Source of the DNA: Dipylidium caninum
Lineage: Eukaryota > Platyhelminthes > Cestoda > Cyclophyllidea > Dipylidiidae
NCBI GenBank assembly: GCA_017562135.1
Contig: QEYB01001685.1
Span: forward strand, 806,001-870,000
Length of the DNA: 64,000 nt
Direction of reading: 5' to 3'
A model generated the notes under the pieces. It worked only from the letters and a program-made list of their open reading frames with translations, made no database searches and was not told where the DNA came from. Positions 1-27,681 of this stretch are shown in pieces. Position 1 is the stretch's first letter, and every line of letters starts with the position of its first letter. The translations under genes were made by a program, and so were the position numbers.

Positions 1-2120
1 GGGAGATAGTAATTATGTGTCTTCATCTTCCTTCCGTGCAAGTGTGAAATTAACTTAGTGAATAGCCTCCGACTACTCCACAGTGGCCTACGTAGCTTCG
101 CCTCGGTGTTTGGCGTGTTCATTGGTTCACGTTTCATTGACTTCACCGGCTCCTCCATTTGTTGAAGGTTTGCGCCCCATGTGGACAAATGATAGCTGCT
201 TTCAGTTCCCACATCAGGACGCACGCAACTCCCCATCGACCCGTCATTTATGTGCTCGTTTTCTCGCCTGGTGGCGCGGAAGGACGGCATTGATGGGGGT
301 GATCGTGATTATTTGCACAGTGCTTGCAGAACACTGCGTTTTGTTACGGTTTTTCGTCATGGATTGTTGAGTAATGCGGTTGTATCTAATGGGCACTCAA
401 GGCAATGCAAGTCCCAGTTAGGTTTATTTTGTCTTATGTATGGGGTTATTCCTCAAATTAAATGGAAACCATCGCGGTGAGGCTTTCATTTATCTCACGT
501 GGAGTATCACTTTCGAGAAAACCATTCTCAGCTGATAATTTTCAACTGGGTAGAAAATGAGTAATTTCCGAATGTACGCTTGGTTCCCTTAGAGTAATCA
601 CCTCCTACTCATTGATAATGAGTAGCACGTTGACACTTAAACATTATTTAGAAATCGCAAAAGAGCAAAACAACTATACTTTCTCGTACTGATTACAGCT
701 AAGTAGGAAAGTAGTTAAAGCGCCTTTAAGCTGTCAAAATTTGAGGTGGTGGAGGAGGGAAGGCTGCGAGGAAACAGTGCTCGTAGAGCCCGCTCACATG
801 TCATGTCCGCAGTCTGAAGCCCCATCGCTATCTAACCCTCTAGCTTTATAGCCCCAAATAAATTGCTGACGGATTGTTGGGCTAACCCATACGCTAAAAA
901 GGAGATCAAACAGGGGGTTTTTGCTGATGTTCTACACCAGACAATGGATGCCCTTAAAACGAACAAATGTAAAATAGAAGAACATTGAGAGCTTCTTAGC
1001 CCAACCTTATGTGTCCTCTTCAAGCAGTTCCCACCGCTAGCTCCATTCCCTTCAACCGCAAACGTTCAGGGTCTAAACACACAAGGCCTTCCATTTCCAT
1101 ACTTAATGGGCAATTTACCCTTTCGGGACAGAGAGGAACAGTGTCAGTCCCGCGAATCTTGTGGACAGTAAAATACTCAAAATTCCGTTAGTTGCGGGTA
1201 ATGCGGCGCTTTTGCAAAACTAAACTAAACGAAGGAAACTGTCTTGGCTCAGGCTACTGACACACATATTTCTCTTCACGCCTATTGGTTATTATCTGGG
1301 TCGGTGAGGTGTGCGCGCACCAATAAGAATCGGCGACCTAATTTCACTCCCGCCCCACTCCTGATTGGCTAGGAGGCAATATGCATTACAAACAAACTTA
1401 TGATTGACTCTTATCCATTGTTACTAAGCTCATTCTCCACCGTATTAGTCCTCTCATACCGCCTATTTTTACCTTTGCGGGCGAGAGTTGGCGTCGTGCC
1501 GAAGGAGTAATGGATATGTAGGGTGGAAAGGAAGTCCATGGTAGGCGATCAAGTTGAAAGGATGGTAATTCGGGAAAGCAAAGAATTCATAAGAAATATG
1601 ATAAATTCTCTCACAATTATTTACACAAGTACCGACCTCGAAGTCTACCTCAAGTGTCATAAACATTTCCCAAATTTTTAATCATAAAAAGAAGTAAAGT
1701 GTGTGTTCTGCAAGTAGTGTCGTCAGGAGGCAGGGGGGACGTGCACTTGCGACATCATGACCTCACATCTTCTAGCGACCTTCGTAATAGCCCATTTTTT
1801 CATTTTTTTATCACCTTGAGATCAATTGGAACGACTTGGATAGCGGCAATAGCAGTAGCCTCCCATCGTTACAGATCGACCACTGGCACCGCACCCTCGA
1901 TTTGTGCGCCCACAGCACACGCTTGCGCGTACATGCACCTCTTCCGACCAATGGACAGTTCGGAGGGGTTTGGGTGCTACACCGTTTGAAATGAGGCAAC
2001 GGGACTAGGATATGGTGTGCGTGTGTATGTGCGCCTGGGTGCGTCCCGAGAGTCTCCGAGAGGGCACACGGCGGAAGCAACGCAGAAGTACACCGCATAC
2101 GGCGCGGCTGAACTCCGAGG
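1..2120. other. Region upstream of collagen gene, no gene recognised
   Basis: Only short unconserved reading frames are visible on either strand. The last 100-150 bases before 2121 are GC-rich and presumably hold the 5' UTR of the collagen gene. I found no clear TATA box, tRNA or repeat. Other upstream exons or promoter elements cannot be excluded. Confidence 0.5.
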
Positions 2121-16928
<14,808 letters not shown>

Positions 16929-17432
16929 CTATTACAAATTCCTGCTTCATCACTGTCACACTCATCTCTAGGCCCATATTAACCACTGCCTCTTCGCAAT
17001 GGAACAGAAATGACGACGGTAACCGCCTTATCTTGCGTTTCCCGATCCTCTTCTTCCTTCTTCTCCCCCTTCCCAGTCTTTATCCCTCATTCTCTCCTCT
17101 TTCCTTCTCCCGCCCCGAAGTCTCTCCTCTGTGTTGTCCTTTCTAAAGTTTATTATTTTGTGGAAGATTTGTGTTGAGAAATCCTTGTGCATCCCAAGGC
17201 GACGGATTGTAAGAAAGCGTTTTTTTGTGAAAACCTTGTCGGTTATGTGTCTCTTCTGGAGTGGTTGTATGAACCTGGCTAGGGGTTGGTGCCTCTCCTG
17301 CGAAGGAAAGAACTCTGCTGGCAGTAAATGATAGTCGAAGGACCGAGAAGAACTCGAGGTGAACAGGGTCACCTCCATTCCTCATTGGCTCAAATATTCT
17401 AAATCTTATGTACGTTAAGAGGCGGACTTTTT

Positions 17433-17438
17433 AATAAA
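17433..17438 (+). terminator. Putative polyadenylation signal of the collagen gene
   Basis: AATAAA lies about 505 bases past the collagen stop codon, following a CT-rich 3' UTR (16929-17430). It is the first canonical signal downstream on this strand. A second AATAAA lies at about 17522. Confidence 0.55.
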
Positions 17439-17632
17439 GCAAATTAGATTTGGTTAAAGGAAACTGGGCAGTTGACCAAGACCAGTCACCTACACCCTCA
17501 GGTATAGAAATTGTTTTTTCAAATAAAGCTCAAAGGTCAAATGAAGCCATGCCAGCTCGAGTTTACCACCGAAAGGTGGTAAAGTATAATTGTGAGGACG
17601 CTGACAACGAGGAGAAAAAAATGTTCATATAG

Positions 17633-17661
17633 GAGGAAGAGGAGGAGGAGGAGGAGGAAGG
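17633..17661. repeat. GGA-rich simple repeat
   Basis: A run of GGA/GAA triplets, imperfect. Confidence 0.85.
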
Positions 17662-18214
17662 GGCTTTAATCTCCCGCCTAATAAAATCCGGATTATCCGA
17701 CGAAAGGAGGATTAAAGGAGATAAAGAAAGTACCATTCCTGTGCACTTATCTCCTCCCAATCTTCTTTCTCGCATGTGCCACTTCAAATGAAAAGAGGAG
17801 CCACCCAATACTCGCACCGATTCAACGATGATTTGTCGCTCTGCTGGTCAGCCGAAGCGTATCGTAGAGAGTTGATTTGCCGACTGGAGGTGATTCCGGA
17901 CATGTTTGAATGTTGACATCGTCCCAGACAAAGTTGTGTCCCCAGACAGCCTTCCTCCTTTGTCGTCTGATGGCCTCTCCTCCTCTTCCCATTTCTTTTT
18001 TTGGTGTGACCGGTCTCATGTGTGTGGCGTTATTTGAAATCACTGTGAATTACTTATTGTGCTTAGCGAACTTATGTCGCCTTTGACGTGTTTATTTCTT
18101 TCCAGACGCGAAGGCGGACCACTGGCAGTCCTGCCTCCCTCAGGCTCCCTGTGTGCCGTGGACATCCAACATCGTGTTACGCCATGTTTGTCTTGAAATT
18201 GAGGTCGAGGACAT

Positions 18215-18235
18215 CACACACACACACACACACAC
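18215..18235. repeat. (CA)n microsatellite
   Basis: About ten CA dinucleotides in a row. Confidence 0.95.
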
Positions 18236-19081
18236 CAGGATGCCTTCAGTCCTCGCGATGTCTTCGGGGGCATAAACACATTCAAGTTGCTTAAGCCCAT
18301 CACATTTGGAGTGGACATGAGAGAGATACAACGAAAAGAACGTTTACCCTCCTCCTGGGAGTGGAGTTGCGGCCAAATTGAGGGTTCACATCATTAGATC
18401 GCTTCGTAGAGTGCTGACGGCCTTAACCCTCGGGCCTGAGTGCGGTTCCTGGGAACCAAAAAAATGTGCAGAGGAGGCTCAATGAAAATGAGGCAAAATC
18501 CTGCCCACAGCACGAAGAAGCCATTTCAATCTGTTGGTGGCGACAACCGAGCCATCTAACAGGATGATTGTGGACCGAGGTAATCATTCCTCTAATGGTG
18601 TGGCCAAAGCAAAACGGGAAGTGCCTCGGTAATCGCATCCCTTTACCAACAGTATATCTCTGTCCAGAAGCCTCTCCGAAGTAATCTCAGCTCCTCGAAA
18701 GGCTAATTTCCAAATTGAAATGGTTTTTAGTTTCTCCACCTGCCAAACCCTACAGTCAGAGGGATTAACGCTTCCACTGTATCACAACCCGAGATGTTGT
18801 GTTCCAGTGGGGGAAAGCTGCTCTGACGCCAAGATACCACTGGAATTGCGTGACCAGCTGAGCTATTCACTTAAGTGTTAGTGAATTAAACTAACAAAGT
18901 GACGAGCAATTAATGAGGTGTCGAATTTTGACTGAATATTCCGGGTTCCACCCATCTCTTCTCTCGCCTTGCCGGTCTTCCACCGGATGTGCACTCGCAC
19001 CGCCAGTCGCGGCCGTCTACGTCGCGTTGCCACCGACGCTACACTGAAAGAGGACAGGTGACAAGGTCGAATGGAGAGTTA

Positions 19082-19092
19082 GGGGGGGGGGG
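19082..19092. repeat. Homopolymer G run
   Basis: Eleven consecutive G residues. Length may be unreliable given the homopolymer problems elsewhere in the window. Confidence 0.9.
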
Positions 19093-19905
19093 CGAAATGC
19101 ATCTCGAACTGTCTACGTGATGAGGAGACGAAGATTTCTGTACCCCTCTTAATCGCTTTGTCATCAACAACATCGCCGATGCGATTTCACTTCGGCAACA
19201 CAGATAATGTCAGACAGTCTTTCCCGCTTTTTCATCTCTTAAACACGAGGATGGATGTAACACGGAATTCATTTAGTTCAAGGCACTCCGTCCATCCAGT
19301 TGCCTTACCAGCGATGCTTCTTACCATGAGGCAGGCGACGATGAGGACTGAAACCAGCTCACCCGAATTCACAACATCAGGGTAGACGAGGAAAGTCCTC
19401 GGTCGGGTCACAAATAAGTCCGCCTTTTTCTTTACCTTCAAAATGCGTAATTTTTTCAAGCAGGAGTGTGTCGAGGGCGGGTGAGGGGAAGGTTGTCACA
19501 AGTGCCTGTCATCGGGGGAGTGCAACCTGAGCTGTTTACCTCCCCCAACCGATATGCCACCGCGTTCCGTCGTGCACACGTGTCAACACCTCACTTTGTG
19601 CAGTGTCAAGTGAACTCTTCACTCTAAGGGCGTTAAAGTGGAGGGTAGACTTCCACCCCTGGTAGTTTAACGAGGCGTTTAGCGGTATTTTTCCTTATCG
19701 CGCGGATTTTTGACCGTCAAATGGGTTTCAGCACCTTTAACCACTCCTCAGCGGGAGACGAGGGGCCGCGATGGTGCTCTGTGCCACCTCGTGTGCATAA
19801 ATCAGGACGATCGTGACTGAAGGGGAAGGTATTTTAACTCTATAAAGGAAAGAAAAGCAGAGCCAAGAGAATAAAGTACACAAACGAACCAGGCAAACCG
19901 TTTAC

Positions 19906-19992
19906 CTCCTCGGGGATGTGGTAGCAGGAGGCGTTTGCCATCGCCTGAAAGAATTTTCCCATGCAGTTTCCAGTTGCATGCTTCAACTCAAT
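19906..19992 (-). other. Candidate internal exon of an unidentified minus-strand gene
   Basis: On the minus strand a good acceptor (pyrimidine-rich CCCTTTCTTTTAG) and a donor (GAG followed by GTAAAC) bracket 87 bases, exactly 29 codons in phase 0, reading IELKHATGNCMGKFFQ and ending ASCYHIPEE. The reading has two cysteines and ordinary composition. I do not recognise the protein and found no neighbouring exons that I trust. A hydrophobic stretch ELVSVLIVACLM followed by GTAAGA at about 19324-19360 on the same strand may or may not belong to it. Confidence 0.3.
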
Positions 19993-21466
19993 CTAAAAGA
20001 AAGGGCAAAAACGTTTTGACATTGAAAGACACTCTCTAACAGACTCGCCTCTTTCCAAGGGCTTCCCACAGAGGGGAAATGTCGAGAGAATTACGCACAA
20101 GCATCACTCATTTCCACAGGGGAAGTCTGTAGCAAGAGGCATGGAGTTGTCACTAAACCATGGATGACACGGAGCAAATTGCCTTTCGTGTTGATACTAA
20201 CGATGAAATAAGTCAAGTGTTGCCTCACAGGTCAGCCGATGGAAAGGGAAGAACAGAATGGTCAGCATTCAGCGTGGAAGTAATGCTAAAGGAGTCAAAT
20301 CAAACAGAAAATGCTCCTCGTGTCTATCGGCGTCAACGTGGAGTTCATCCAGTCATTCAAGGATGGGCTCAACGCCTTCGGAATGCCTCAAGCTAATGTA
20401 CGGGGATTTACTAGGTTTTAGCAAAATAACAACCCACCCGATCAGTAGGGCGGCTTTTGAGGGCTCCCTCCATTCCTCGTTAAGACGAACCGATTAATCA
20501 GGAAAGGGTTTTTATGTCCTTCTGCGCAGCAATCAGTCGCCACCACCACTATTATTGGGCTGCAGCGACGCAGAACACTTTATTAATGAGATCCCGTGGA
20601 CGTGGCCAAAGTGTGGGTGAATTTTGTCTGTATGCTGATTAATTCAGAGGGGTTTTATGCTGTTCACCACAGGGACTCCCCTTCGGCAGTGGATGTACCA
20701 ACTTTTTGGGGGGAGAAATTATCTGACGGGCTTATCCAAGGCGGCATATTAGCAGAATGTTATAATGAAATCTGCAGGAATTGGCGCTCCTCCTCCCGTC
20801 TCCAGTAAAGCTGATTACCATGAGTCCGTAGAGACGCGAATCAACACTTAAGGATAAACAAGGCGGCACTTGTATTCGGTGTTTGTTTATCGGTGCATTA
20901 CATGGTAGCAATAACCAGCCGGAAGGGACTGCGGTGACAGAAGCATGGCTGCAGCACAAGTCGCTTTCCATCGCCATCAAGTTGGGGAGGCGGTAAAAAG
21001 CGTTGTGTACTCCCACATCAACAGTGCAGCTCGGCTTTTTACATGACCCCGACCAATGGCCACATCGTACTTCCTGACGTCATTTTGACGAGTCCAAAAA
21101 GGTGACTTACGGGTTTGCAGGATGTCAATTTACTCCTCCGCCCCTGATATTCGCTACCAGGGTTAAAAGCGCATTTGACGTCTCGCTTTCCTCATTAGGG
21201 TTCGGCGACATAAAGCGTGACGAATGGTGTTTATCAGTTTATAATAACTGGTTGCACTGACTGGCGTGGCACATCAGGATTGGGCGAGTTGGCGACAATA
21301 AAATGGATGTAGAATGATGTTTTTCGTCCGTGAGAATAGCTACGCTCTCCGGAGCCACCGAGAAACTATTAATGGGCCTAGAAAAGAATTTTTCTACTAA
21401 GGTGCAAGGTAATAATATTATTTGAGTTCTGAAATCAGATTTGCCTCTGAGCCCTGTTAACGTGCT

Positions 21467-21481
21467 CCCCCCCCCCCCCCC
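21467..21481. repeat. Homopolymer C run
   Basis: Fifteen consecutive C residues. Confidence 0.9.
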
Positions 21482-24400
21482 TATCAACGACGCGCCGAAT
21501 TGATACGCCTTCATAAATGGTCGATGTGGCTGTCTACTTATAATGCAAATAGTAATATCTAGTGGACTCATCGTGTTCGCGACGACGCATGGCCAGTCTC
21601 GTCATAGTGACGTCATTATGCTGTGTATCTGAAGTGGTTCGGCGAAGTCTTGGAGCACACACACGCACATAGTTTAGTAAATATCCTTCACTTCTCCCTT
21701 AATCCAAACAACCTTCAAACCCAGCTAGAGGACAAACAGGAGATGCTGCCAACATTCACAGTAAGCATGGACATCGTTTCATCTTCGAGGTCTGTGCACC
21801 TCTACCTTGTTAGACTGTTTTGTGTTGGGCTGGTGATGTATTATAGGAACATCATGGAAATCCCGGGTACCCCCTTTGTTAATCAACTCGAGAGGTCGGG
21901 GAAACGGATCATTAGCCTTCCTCATCGGCAGAAATCGAGGCAGATCCAGTTCTTAACAAACACTTCTTGAACGACCGAACAAGTGGCAGAAGTTAAGAGC
22001 ATCATAAGTTGTAGAGACGTTGAAGTATCTCCAGTTCAGTGGCTCACCCTCTCAATCCCCCCTCCCACGGGCCTCCTGTCCCCTTTGTCTCCTTCAATTT
22101 GGCACTGGGCCAAAACCGTCACAATTAGGCCCAGCACCTGCATGCAGTGCGCATGATTCATGTTACACTTCGCGTGAAGACAGAATGGCGCAGTTTCGTG
22201 CCAACCTTCACCCTCGATGTATAAAGTTCGAAAGGAAAAGTGGGGAGAAAGGTGCTGGGGTGAGGGAGGACTGGTGGAGGAATGAGAGAAACCAGGCCAG
22301 GGGAGAAGAGGGCCTCCGAGGGCCATACTTTTACTGGCTTGCTGCATCAATTCGACGACATATGGTCGTAAATACACAAAGCACTCTGGTACGATCGACA
22401 GTAGAGACCATGTTTGCAAATACAAGGCCTTGTCTGCAACCTATCACAGGAGGTGACGAGCGTTTAAGGAGATTGACAGCGTTTATGCTCTGCCGAAGTC
22501 TCGCGCTATCTCGAACGTCCAGTCTTCGAAGGGTGGGATGAGTTTGTTTGCAGGGGAGTAGAGGAAATCGCCCACCTCAACCGCGAAATACTACTTCCTG
22601 GCTTACATCGCAGTATCCACCGCTCTACCGACCAACGCAGTCTCACCCCATAGTGGTCAGATAAAAAAATAGACAGGTGGGTTGGCAAACAGGAGGTCGA
22701 ATAGATGGGTAAGAAGTGGGATGAATCGGTGGGTGGAGGAACAGGCATTGGAAAGGCTTTACCGAAATCCGGAGCACCACAACTCCCTCAACGGGAGGCC
22801 CTGAAACCCAATCCCGACTAAAATACGACTCCGTCTTCAACAAGCCGCCATCTCATTCTAGTGTTGTTTGTCCTGTCGGCAATCTCCTTTCGCTCGTACC
22901 AATAGAAACTCCTTCACCCACATGTGTGACAAGCGTGCTTTATAGCCCACATTCCCTCGTCCCTATTCGAAATCTCGCCAGCCGAGACGAGGATTGATGG
23001 ATGACTTTGAGGTGACATCTGTTACCTCTGAGTAATTTGGCCGATAGCGACAACACGCCTTGCTAAGTTCACCCAGAACTTCGTTCACGAAATAGCCTAG
23101 TGTAAACAAAAGGGTGGGGAGGTCGAGTTTAAGCCAAAATTTGGGTCGTGGAGTGGCGTCGTGGGTGATTAATTTCTCTCAACTGTCCAGGAGGAGTCGC
23201 GAAAGACCGGGACGCACCGTCAGACATGCCAACAGTTGCCTAATTTCCCTTCGCGATCCAGACACGTTTAATCTTCCCGTCCATTAGTCGACGCCGGTAG
23301 ACGTCGGTCGATCAGCCCGACCCGAGACTGTGTAGACAACGATAGTGTTAACTCAATACTGTCGTATCCACTTTAAAAATGGAGAAAATGGTGGATATGG
23401 AGTTAGTTTTCTCCGCATCCTCTAACCTTTGTACCAAACGCGCAGAAGTGAACAGTCCGTGTTTAGTTACACTTGAAGCAGGCATCCAGGGTACAACTTA
23501 GTGACAACCTGGCTTGATATTTCTCGGAGGAGAAAAGAGGATAATAACCTGAAGGAAAGAACATTATTTAGTGTCCAACTCCATCCCTTCTCGCTCTCTC
23601 TCCCTCGCCCCCTTTCTCTGTCGAGGGCCTTGAGCGTCCGTTTCAGAAGGTGACAAGTTGGAGAGTCCCATTGGAATACGAAGTGTGAAGGCGAGGAGCG
23701 GCCGAAAGCGTAAGGGGGCCGGTGAGAAGTCATACCAACATTTATGCCTCACGTTAACCTTCGGCACTTGATCATGCTGCCAGATTTGGTTTGGGCAAGA
23801 TTTCTGATTTGACGTTTTTTAATCCGTTCCCTCCTCCCCCCCGCCTCATGTGCGCCAATTAAAGTGAGAATAGAAGACGAATTTTCAACTTGTGCTTTTT
23901 GGTCTACCAGTGCAGACGCGACCAGCTCTGCAGGGTAAGTCAAGTAGACAGGGGTGTTTCCGTCTGCTGCGTTTGGGACTGATATTCCCTCACAAAGTCG
24001 GCGAATGAAGTCGAAGATTGTTACGTTGAAGGTAACAATCAGAAGTGAGTGAGAGAACCGCCCTAAAATACAGCTCTGCTAAATTTGGTGTTGTTTGATA
24101 TAACACATGTACGCTTGTGAGTGGCATACCAATTTGAGTGCCTATAAAATCCTTTGACACGAGGGCGACAGTTGCCAACACGCTCCCGCACACCGGAAAT
24201 GAGTCATTTTGACAGTCACCTCGCCTCTCTCCTCTCTCGCCCCTCTAACTCTAATTTGGCATCGTTCCCACGGAAAAGGAGGAGAAGAAGAGGGAGAGGG
24301 TCATTTTAACCTCGTTCCACCTGAGCAGGGGCCTGAAAATTTGGCGTCAAAGTTCTTCGGACCACAGAGATGGTGTCATGCTTACATGGACCTGGAAAGA

Positions 24401-26966
24401 TAAAAGGCCTGAGTTTACTAGTGTGTCTGTGAGAAATGAGGGTCCTGACTCCGCCCACATACCCACTGCTCACGTTTTGACACGTCGACGCCGATTTCGT
24501 CATGTCGGATGACGAGTTACCTTCAAGGTTTCTCATCATCCAATCATTTGACTAATTAATTAAGCCGTATTTTTCGTGCATGTGTACTTTTGAATGGGAA
24601 AAAAATGATACAAAGACGGACAAATCTTCCTCCCTCAGTGTTTTCAACGTTGAAAGCCCTGTGTTTACTGCTACGGTCGTGACTACTTCTGCATTTTCCG
24701 GCCCCCTTGTAGCCCAGTCTCCCATTATGCCGCATCACTCGTATCCCATGCCATCCCGGTTTCTCTCAGAAATATCCTAGTTCAACGAGAAGCCAATGGT
24801 AGAAACCAGACACTATGAAAGTTTTTATGCAACACATCAGTATCAAGGAGAAGTAGAAGAAGTGTACACTTCGTTGTTGTTAATGCCAGCGAAAATGACA
24901 GCTAATGGCTGCTCCTCTCCACTCCCGGTCGGTTAATTCCGACTGGACATGGCAGAGCGGTAGAACACGCCGTAATTTTCAGTGACATTCCACTTGCATT
25001 GCCATTGCTATCCTCACGATTGACAGTCGGGCACATTCTTGTCTGTTTCAAAGGCGTCCATGTGAGTTAATTGGAACGGAGTTGATGAGACAGAATGGAA
25101 GGATGTGTTTGCGGCCCTCCCTATGAGTAGCATCACTATAAATTCGCCTTCCATCGTGCTCGGACGGTTTTTAGGTACGTGTTCGTCTGCCATCGCTCGT
25201 CAACTCCATAGAGGAGACGAGCATAAAATTTGCCAGTTTAAGAGGCCAGTAACAGAAGACTACTGAACCTATAAGTGTACCTCAAGATTCCTGTGAACGT
25301 AAGCCGAACGGGCGAGTCTCTTCCACCCGCCGTTATTTCCAGACGAAGTCCATCCGCATTTCCAAGAGGAGAATGATTAGGAGAAGAAGGGTGTTTGATG
25401 GGCTTACATTGAGGCGATAGACCGATTTGTTGCTTATTTCGCACAGGAGACCTCTTCCTTCTCCTTCTCCTAGTCCTCCTCTTCCCTGGAGTTCCGAAGA
25501 GATCTTGATATTTCCGCCCAAAATCTCTTCCGTCATGTACTTTAGCATTCTCCCCTCTTAACAGCCACAGCTGTCAGTGTCTCGAAGAGGGTTTTATTGT
25601 GACTGGGGTAATAAGACGTTGAGCGGGGGCACTAATGGTCGGCAATAACAGTCTGTTTCCACCACCTCCACATGAACTTATCAATCGTCGAGGCTGCGTG
25701 CTGTGAACCGTCGACCTTTATGGTAGCCGGATATGTTAGGTGTTATTGCCCCAGCACTAACTGCTGGAGGCAGGAGGAGGGAGGAGGAAGAGGAGGAGGA
25801 GCCATTCGCCGTACCTGTTGTCACCCCTTTGTGTGTTGGGCACGGAAGTGGCGAAGCGGAAAGCCATTTGATGAGAGGGAGACTTCGCTTCCATTGGTTA
25901 TAGGCTCATGTTGGCATAACCAGCATAAGGGGCGGGCGACAAGGGCAAGGGGAGGGGGGAGGAGGGGAAGGAGCGGCGGGGATGAGGGGAGTGGGGAGAA
26001 GGGCATGAGATAATACCTGATTTATAAGCAATTGTGGTAAGTGCAAGTAAGTGTTCATGTAAGCCGCGCCGTGAAGGGTAAAGTTGAAAGTGAACCGCTG
26101 ATTGCCGATTCAAGAGAATAACATGACTCCACTTCTGTGTAAAATGATAGACTCTAAATGAAATTAGCACCACTGAAGGTCACCAAAATTCAAAATCTAC
26201 ACTAGTCAACATCTCCATCTCGTAGGTCACGGGTGAGTGCTTCTATTAATACCACCAGTGAAAGAGTAGTCGACGTCTAAAGACGTTCTATTAAATATCA
26301 TTCTTGTGCCATTCACGAAAAATGGTCATGAATGGTTGCAGTTTCTCACAAATCACATCCTCAAGGGTTGTGTTCCCTATTTTATCGTTAGAAGGGGAAG
26401 AGGGACTTGGAGTTGACATTACAAATTAAAATGCCACTAGGAGGCTCCAAAGCCAGAACAGACAAAGTCCATTTTACTATGGAAGCACTTCAAACCTGCT
26501 ATCCCTCCTTCCTCCACAGCTACGTTTTACAATAAAGTGAGATGACAATGACAGCTCAAAGGACTGGTTGAGGTGCTGCTGACACCCTAACCACCGTTTA
26601 TACCTCGTGACATCTCACTAGTTTCATCCATGTAACCCTTTTCATGAGACATTTTCACCTTTTGCTGAAGAGAGTTGAAAATGTGAGTAAGTCGATGAGT
26701 ATGTCACCGTTTGGGTCAATGGAAAGAATTAGAGTTGCATTTGTCAGATCTAAAGCCACAAATTTTAGTCAAGTGACATTAAAAAAGTGGGGGAGGGTGA
26801 GGGGGGGGAGGGAGGCGATGTTTGCCTGCGGTTGAGGAATGGGGAATTGAAGATTGGGGCACGTGTACCGGAGGAAGGGGAGAATCTCCACCACCTTCGG
26901 TGCAGATCAACACCTGAGTGGAGCTCACACCACGCGATGGCTACGTTGACTTCAAGGTCATGCGTG

Positions 26967-27004
26967 GGTGTGTGTGTGTGTGTGCGCGTGTGTGCGTGTG
27001 TGCG
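26967..27004. repeat. (GT)n/(GC) microsatellite
   Basis: Alternating purine-pyrimidine GT/GC tract about 100-135 bases upstream of the promoter of the first cysteine-rich gene; potentially Z-DNA forming. Confidence 0.9.
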
Positions 27005-27102
27005 CGCATGCACAGAGCTATCGACACTGCACATTTCAATTTGCGCGCGCACAGTGTAGGCGCCAGGCTATTTGACGACCTTATGGGCCTCCTCGCCACC
27101 TC

Positions 27103-27145
27103 ATTGGTTGGCGCACAGGACATTCAACACAGTTGAAGTATAAAT
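27103..27145 (+). promoter_or_regulatory. Promoter of first Cys-rich gene: inverted CCAAT box and TATA box
   Basis: ATTGG at 27103-27107 (in CATTGGTTGGCGCA) lies 36 bases before TATAAAT at 27139-27145, which is 63 bases before the ATG. The second copy of the gene has the same arrangement, which supports a real core promoter. Confidence 0.65.
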
Positions 27146-27201
27146 ACACGCATCTCCATGCCATCTGGCATTCTCTCTAGCCACTACACGGAGATTCTAC
27201 A

Positions 27202-27681
27202 ATGCAAAAACTCTACAAGATCGTCGGATTACTTTTTCTCCTCATCACTCTCGCCGCTGCTCGCCGTAAGTGAAGCCACTGTGAACTAGACATTGTCTTT
27301 TTTCTATTCCCAAATCACCGTCCTCTTCTGGCCTTGTAGGAAGCCTGTATGTTCCAAATCTCAAGTTTTCAAAGCCCTGTGAAAACAACAGAATTGATGA
27401 AGGTAGGTGAGAGTGAGGAATGTAACTAAATGTCGCTCCGTCTTTTCTCGTGCTCAACTAAGTGGTTCCTCTGTTGTGTAGCCACAGGAAACTTCAAATG
27501 CATGGTCAAGACAGGTGCTGAGTGCTTCCGCCTCTGTCAAGAGCACGGATGCTTTGAGTGGTCGTTCACCTCCTTCATGGCCAGCACAGACACCCGAATC
27601 CACGATCATTATCGATGCCGGTGTGTGCAGAACATTTGCCTCTACAATTACGTGCGAGCGAAGGATCGAGACTACACCTGA
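27202..27681 (+). CDS. Small secreted eight-cysteine protein, copy A
   Basis: Three exons: 27202-27265, 27340-27402 and 27482-27681, joined in phases 1 and 1, giving 108 residues. Residues 1-20 (MQKLYKIVGLLFLLITLAAA) are a clear signal peptide, followed by a short basic stretch, so the product should be secreted. The mature part has eight cysteines with spacing C-x13-C-x7-C-x3-C-x4-C-x21-C-x-C-x4-C. The C-x3-C plus C-x-C pair is the signature arrangement of cysteine-stabilised alpha-beta (defensin-like) folds, but the overall pattern matches no family I know. It ends NYVRAKDRDYT. Copy B at 29362-29865 has identical sizes for exons 2 and 3 and 50 of 65 identical residues in exon 3, so the two are a tandem duplication. 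The function is unknown; a host-parasite, antimicrobial or signalling role is speculation. Confidence 0.88.

Larger units (their letters stand above)
17439..19905. other. Intergenic region, no gene recognised
   Basis: No conserved coding segment recognised on either strand. The stretch contains low-complexity tracts (GGA-rich 17633-17661, CA repeat 18215-18235, G run 19082-19092). Confidence 0.5.
19993..27100. other. Intergenic region, no gene recognised
   Basis: Seven kilobases with only short, overlapping, unconserved reading frames. The longest (about 22020-22541, +) has no domain or splice context I can name. Purine-rich and CT-rich tracts and a C homopolymer are the only structure noted. 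Confidence 0.5.

Noticed and set aside
22020..22541. 173-codon open frame on + with an overlapping 129-codon frame on -
   Set aside because: No domain, no splice context and biased composition; likely chance in a GC-moderate spacer.
26915..27060. Plus-strand frame with VELTPRDGYVDFKVM as a possible exon
   Set aside because: The frame has a stop directly upstream and runs into the GT microsatellite; no acceptor fits.
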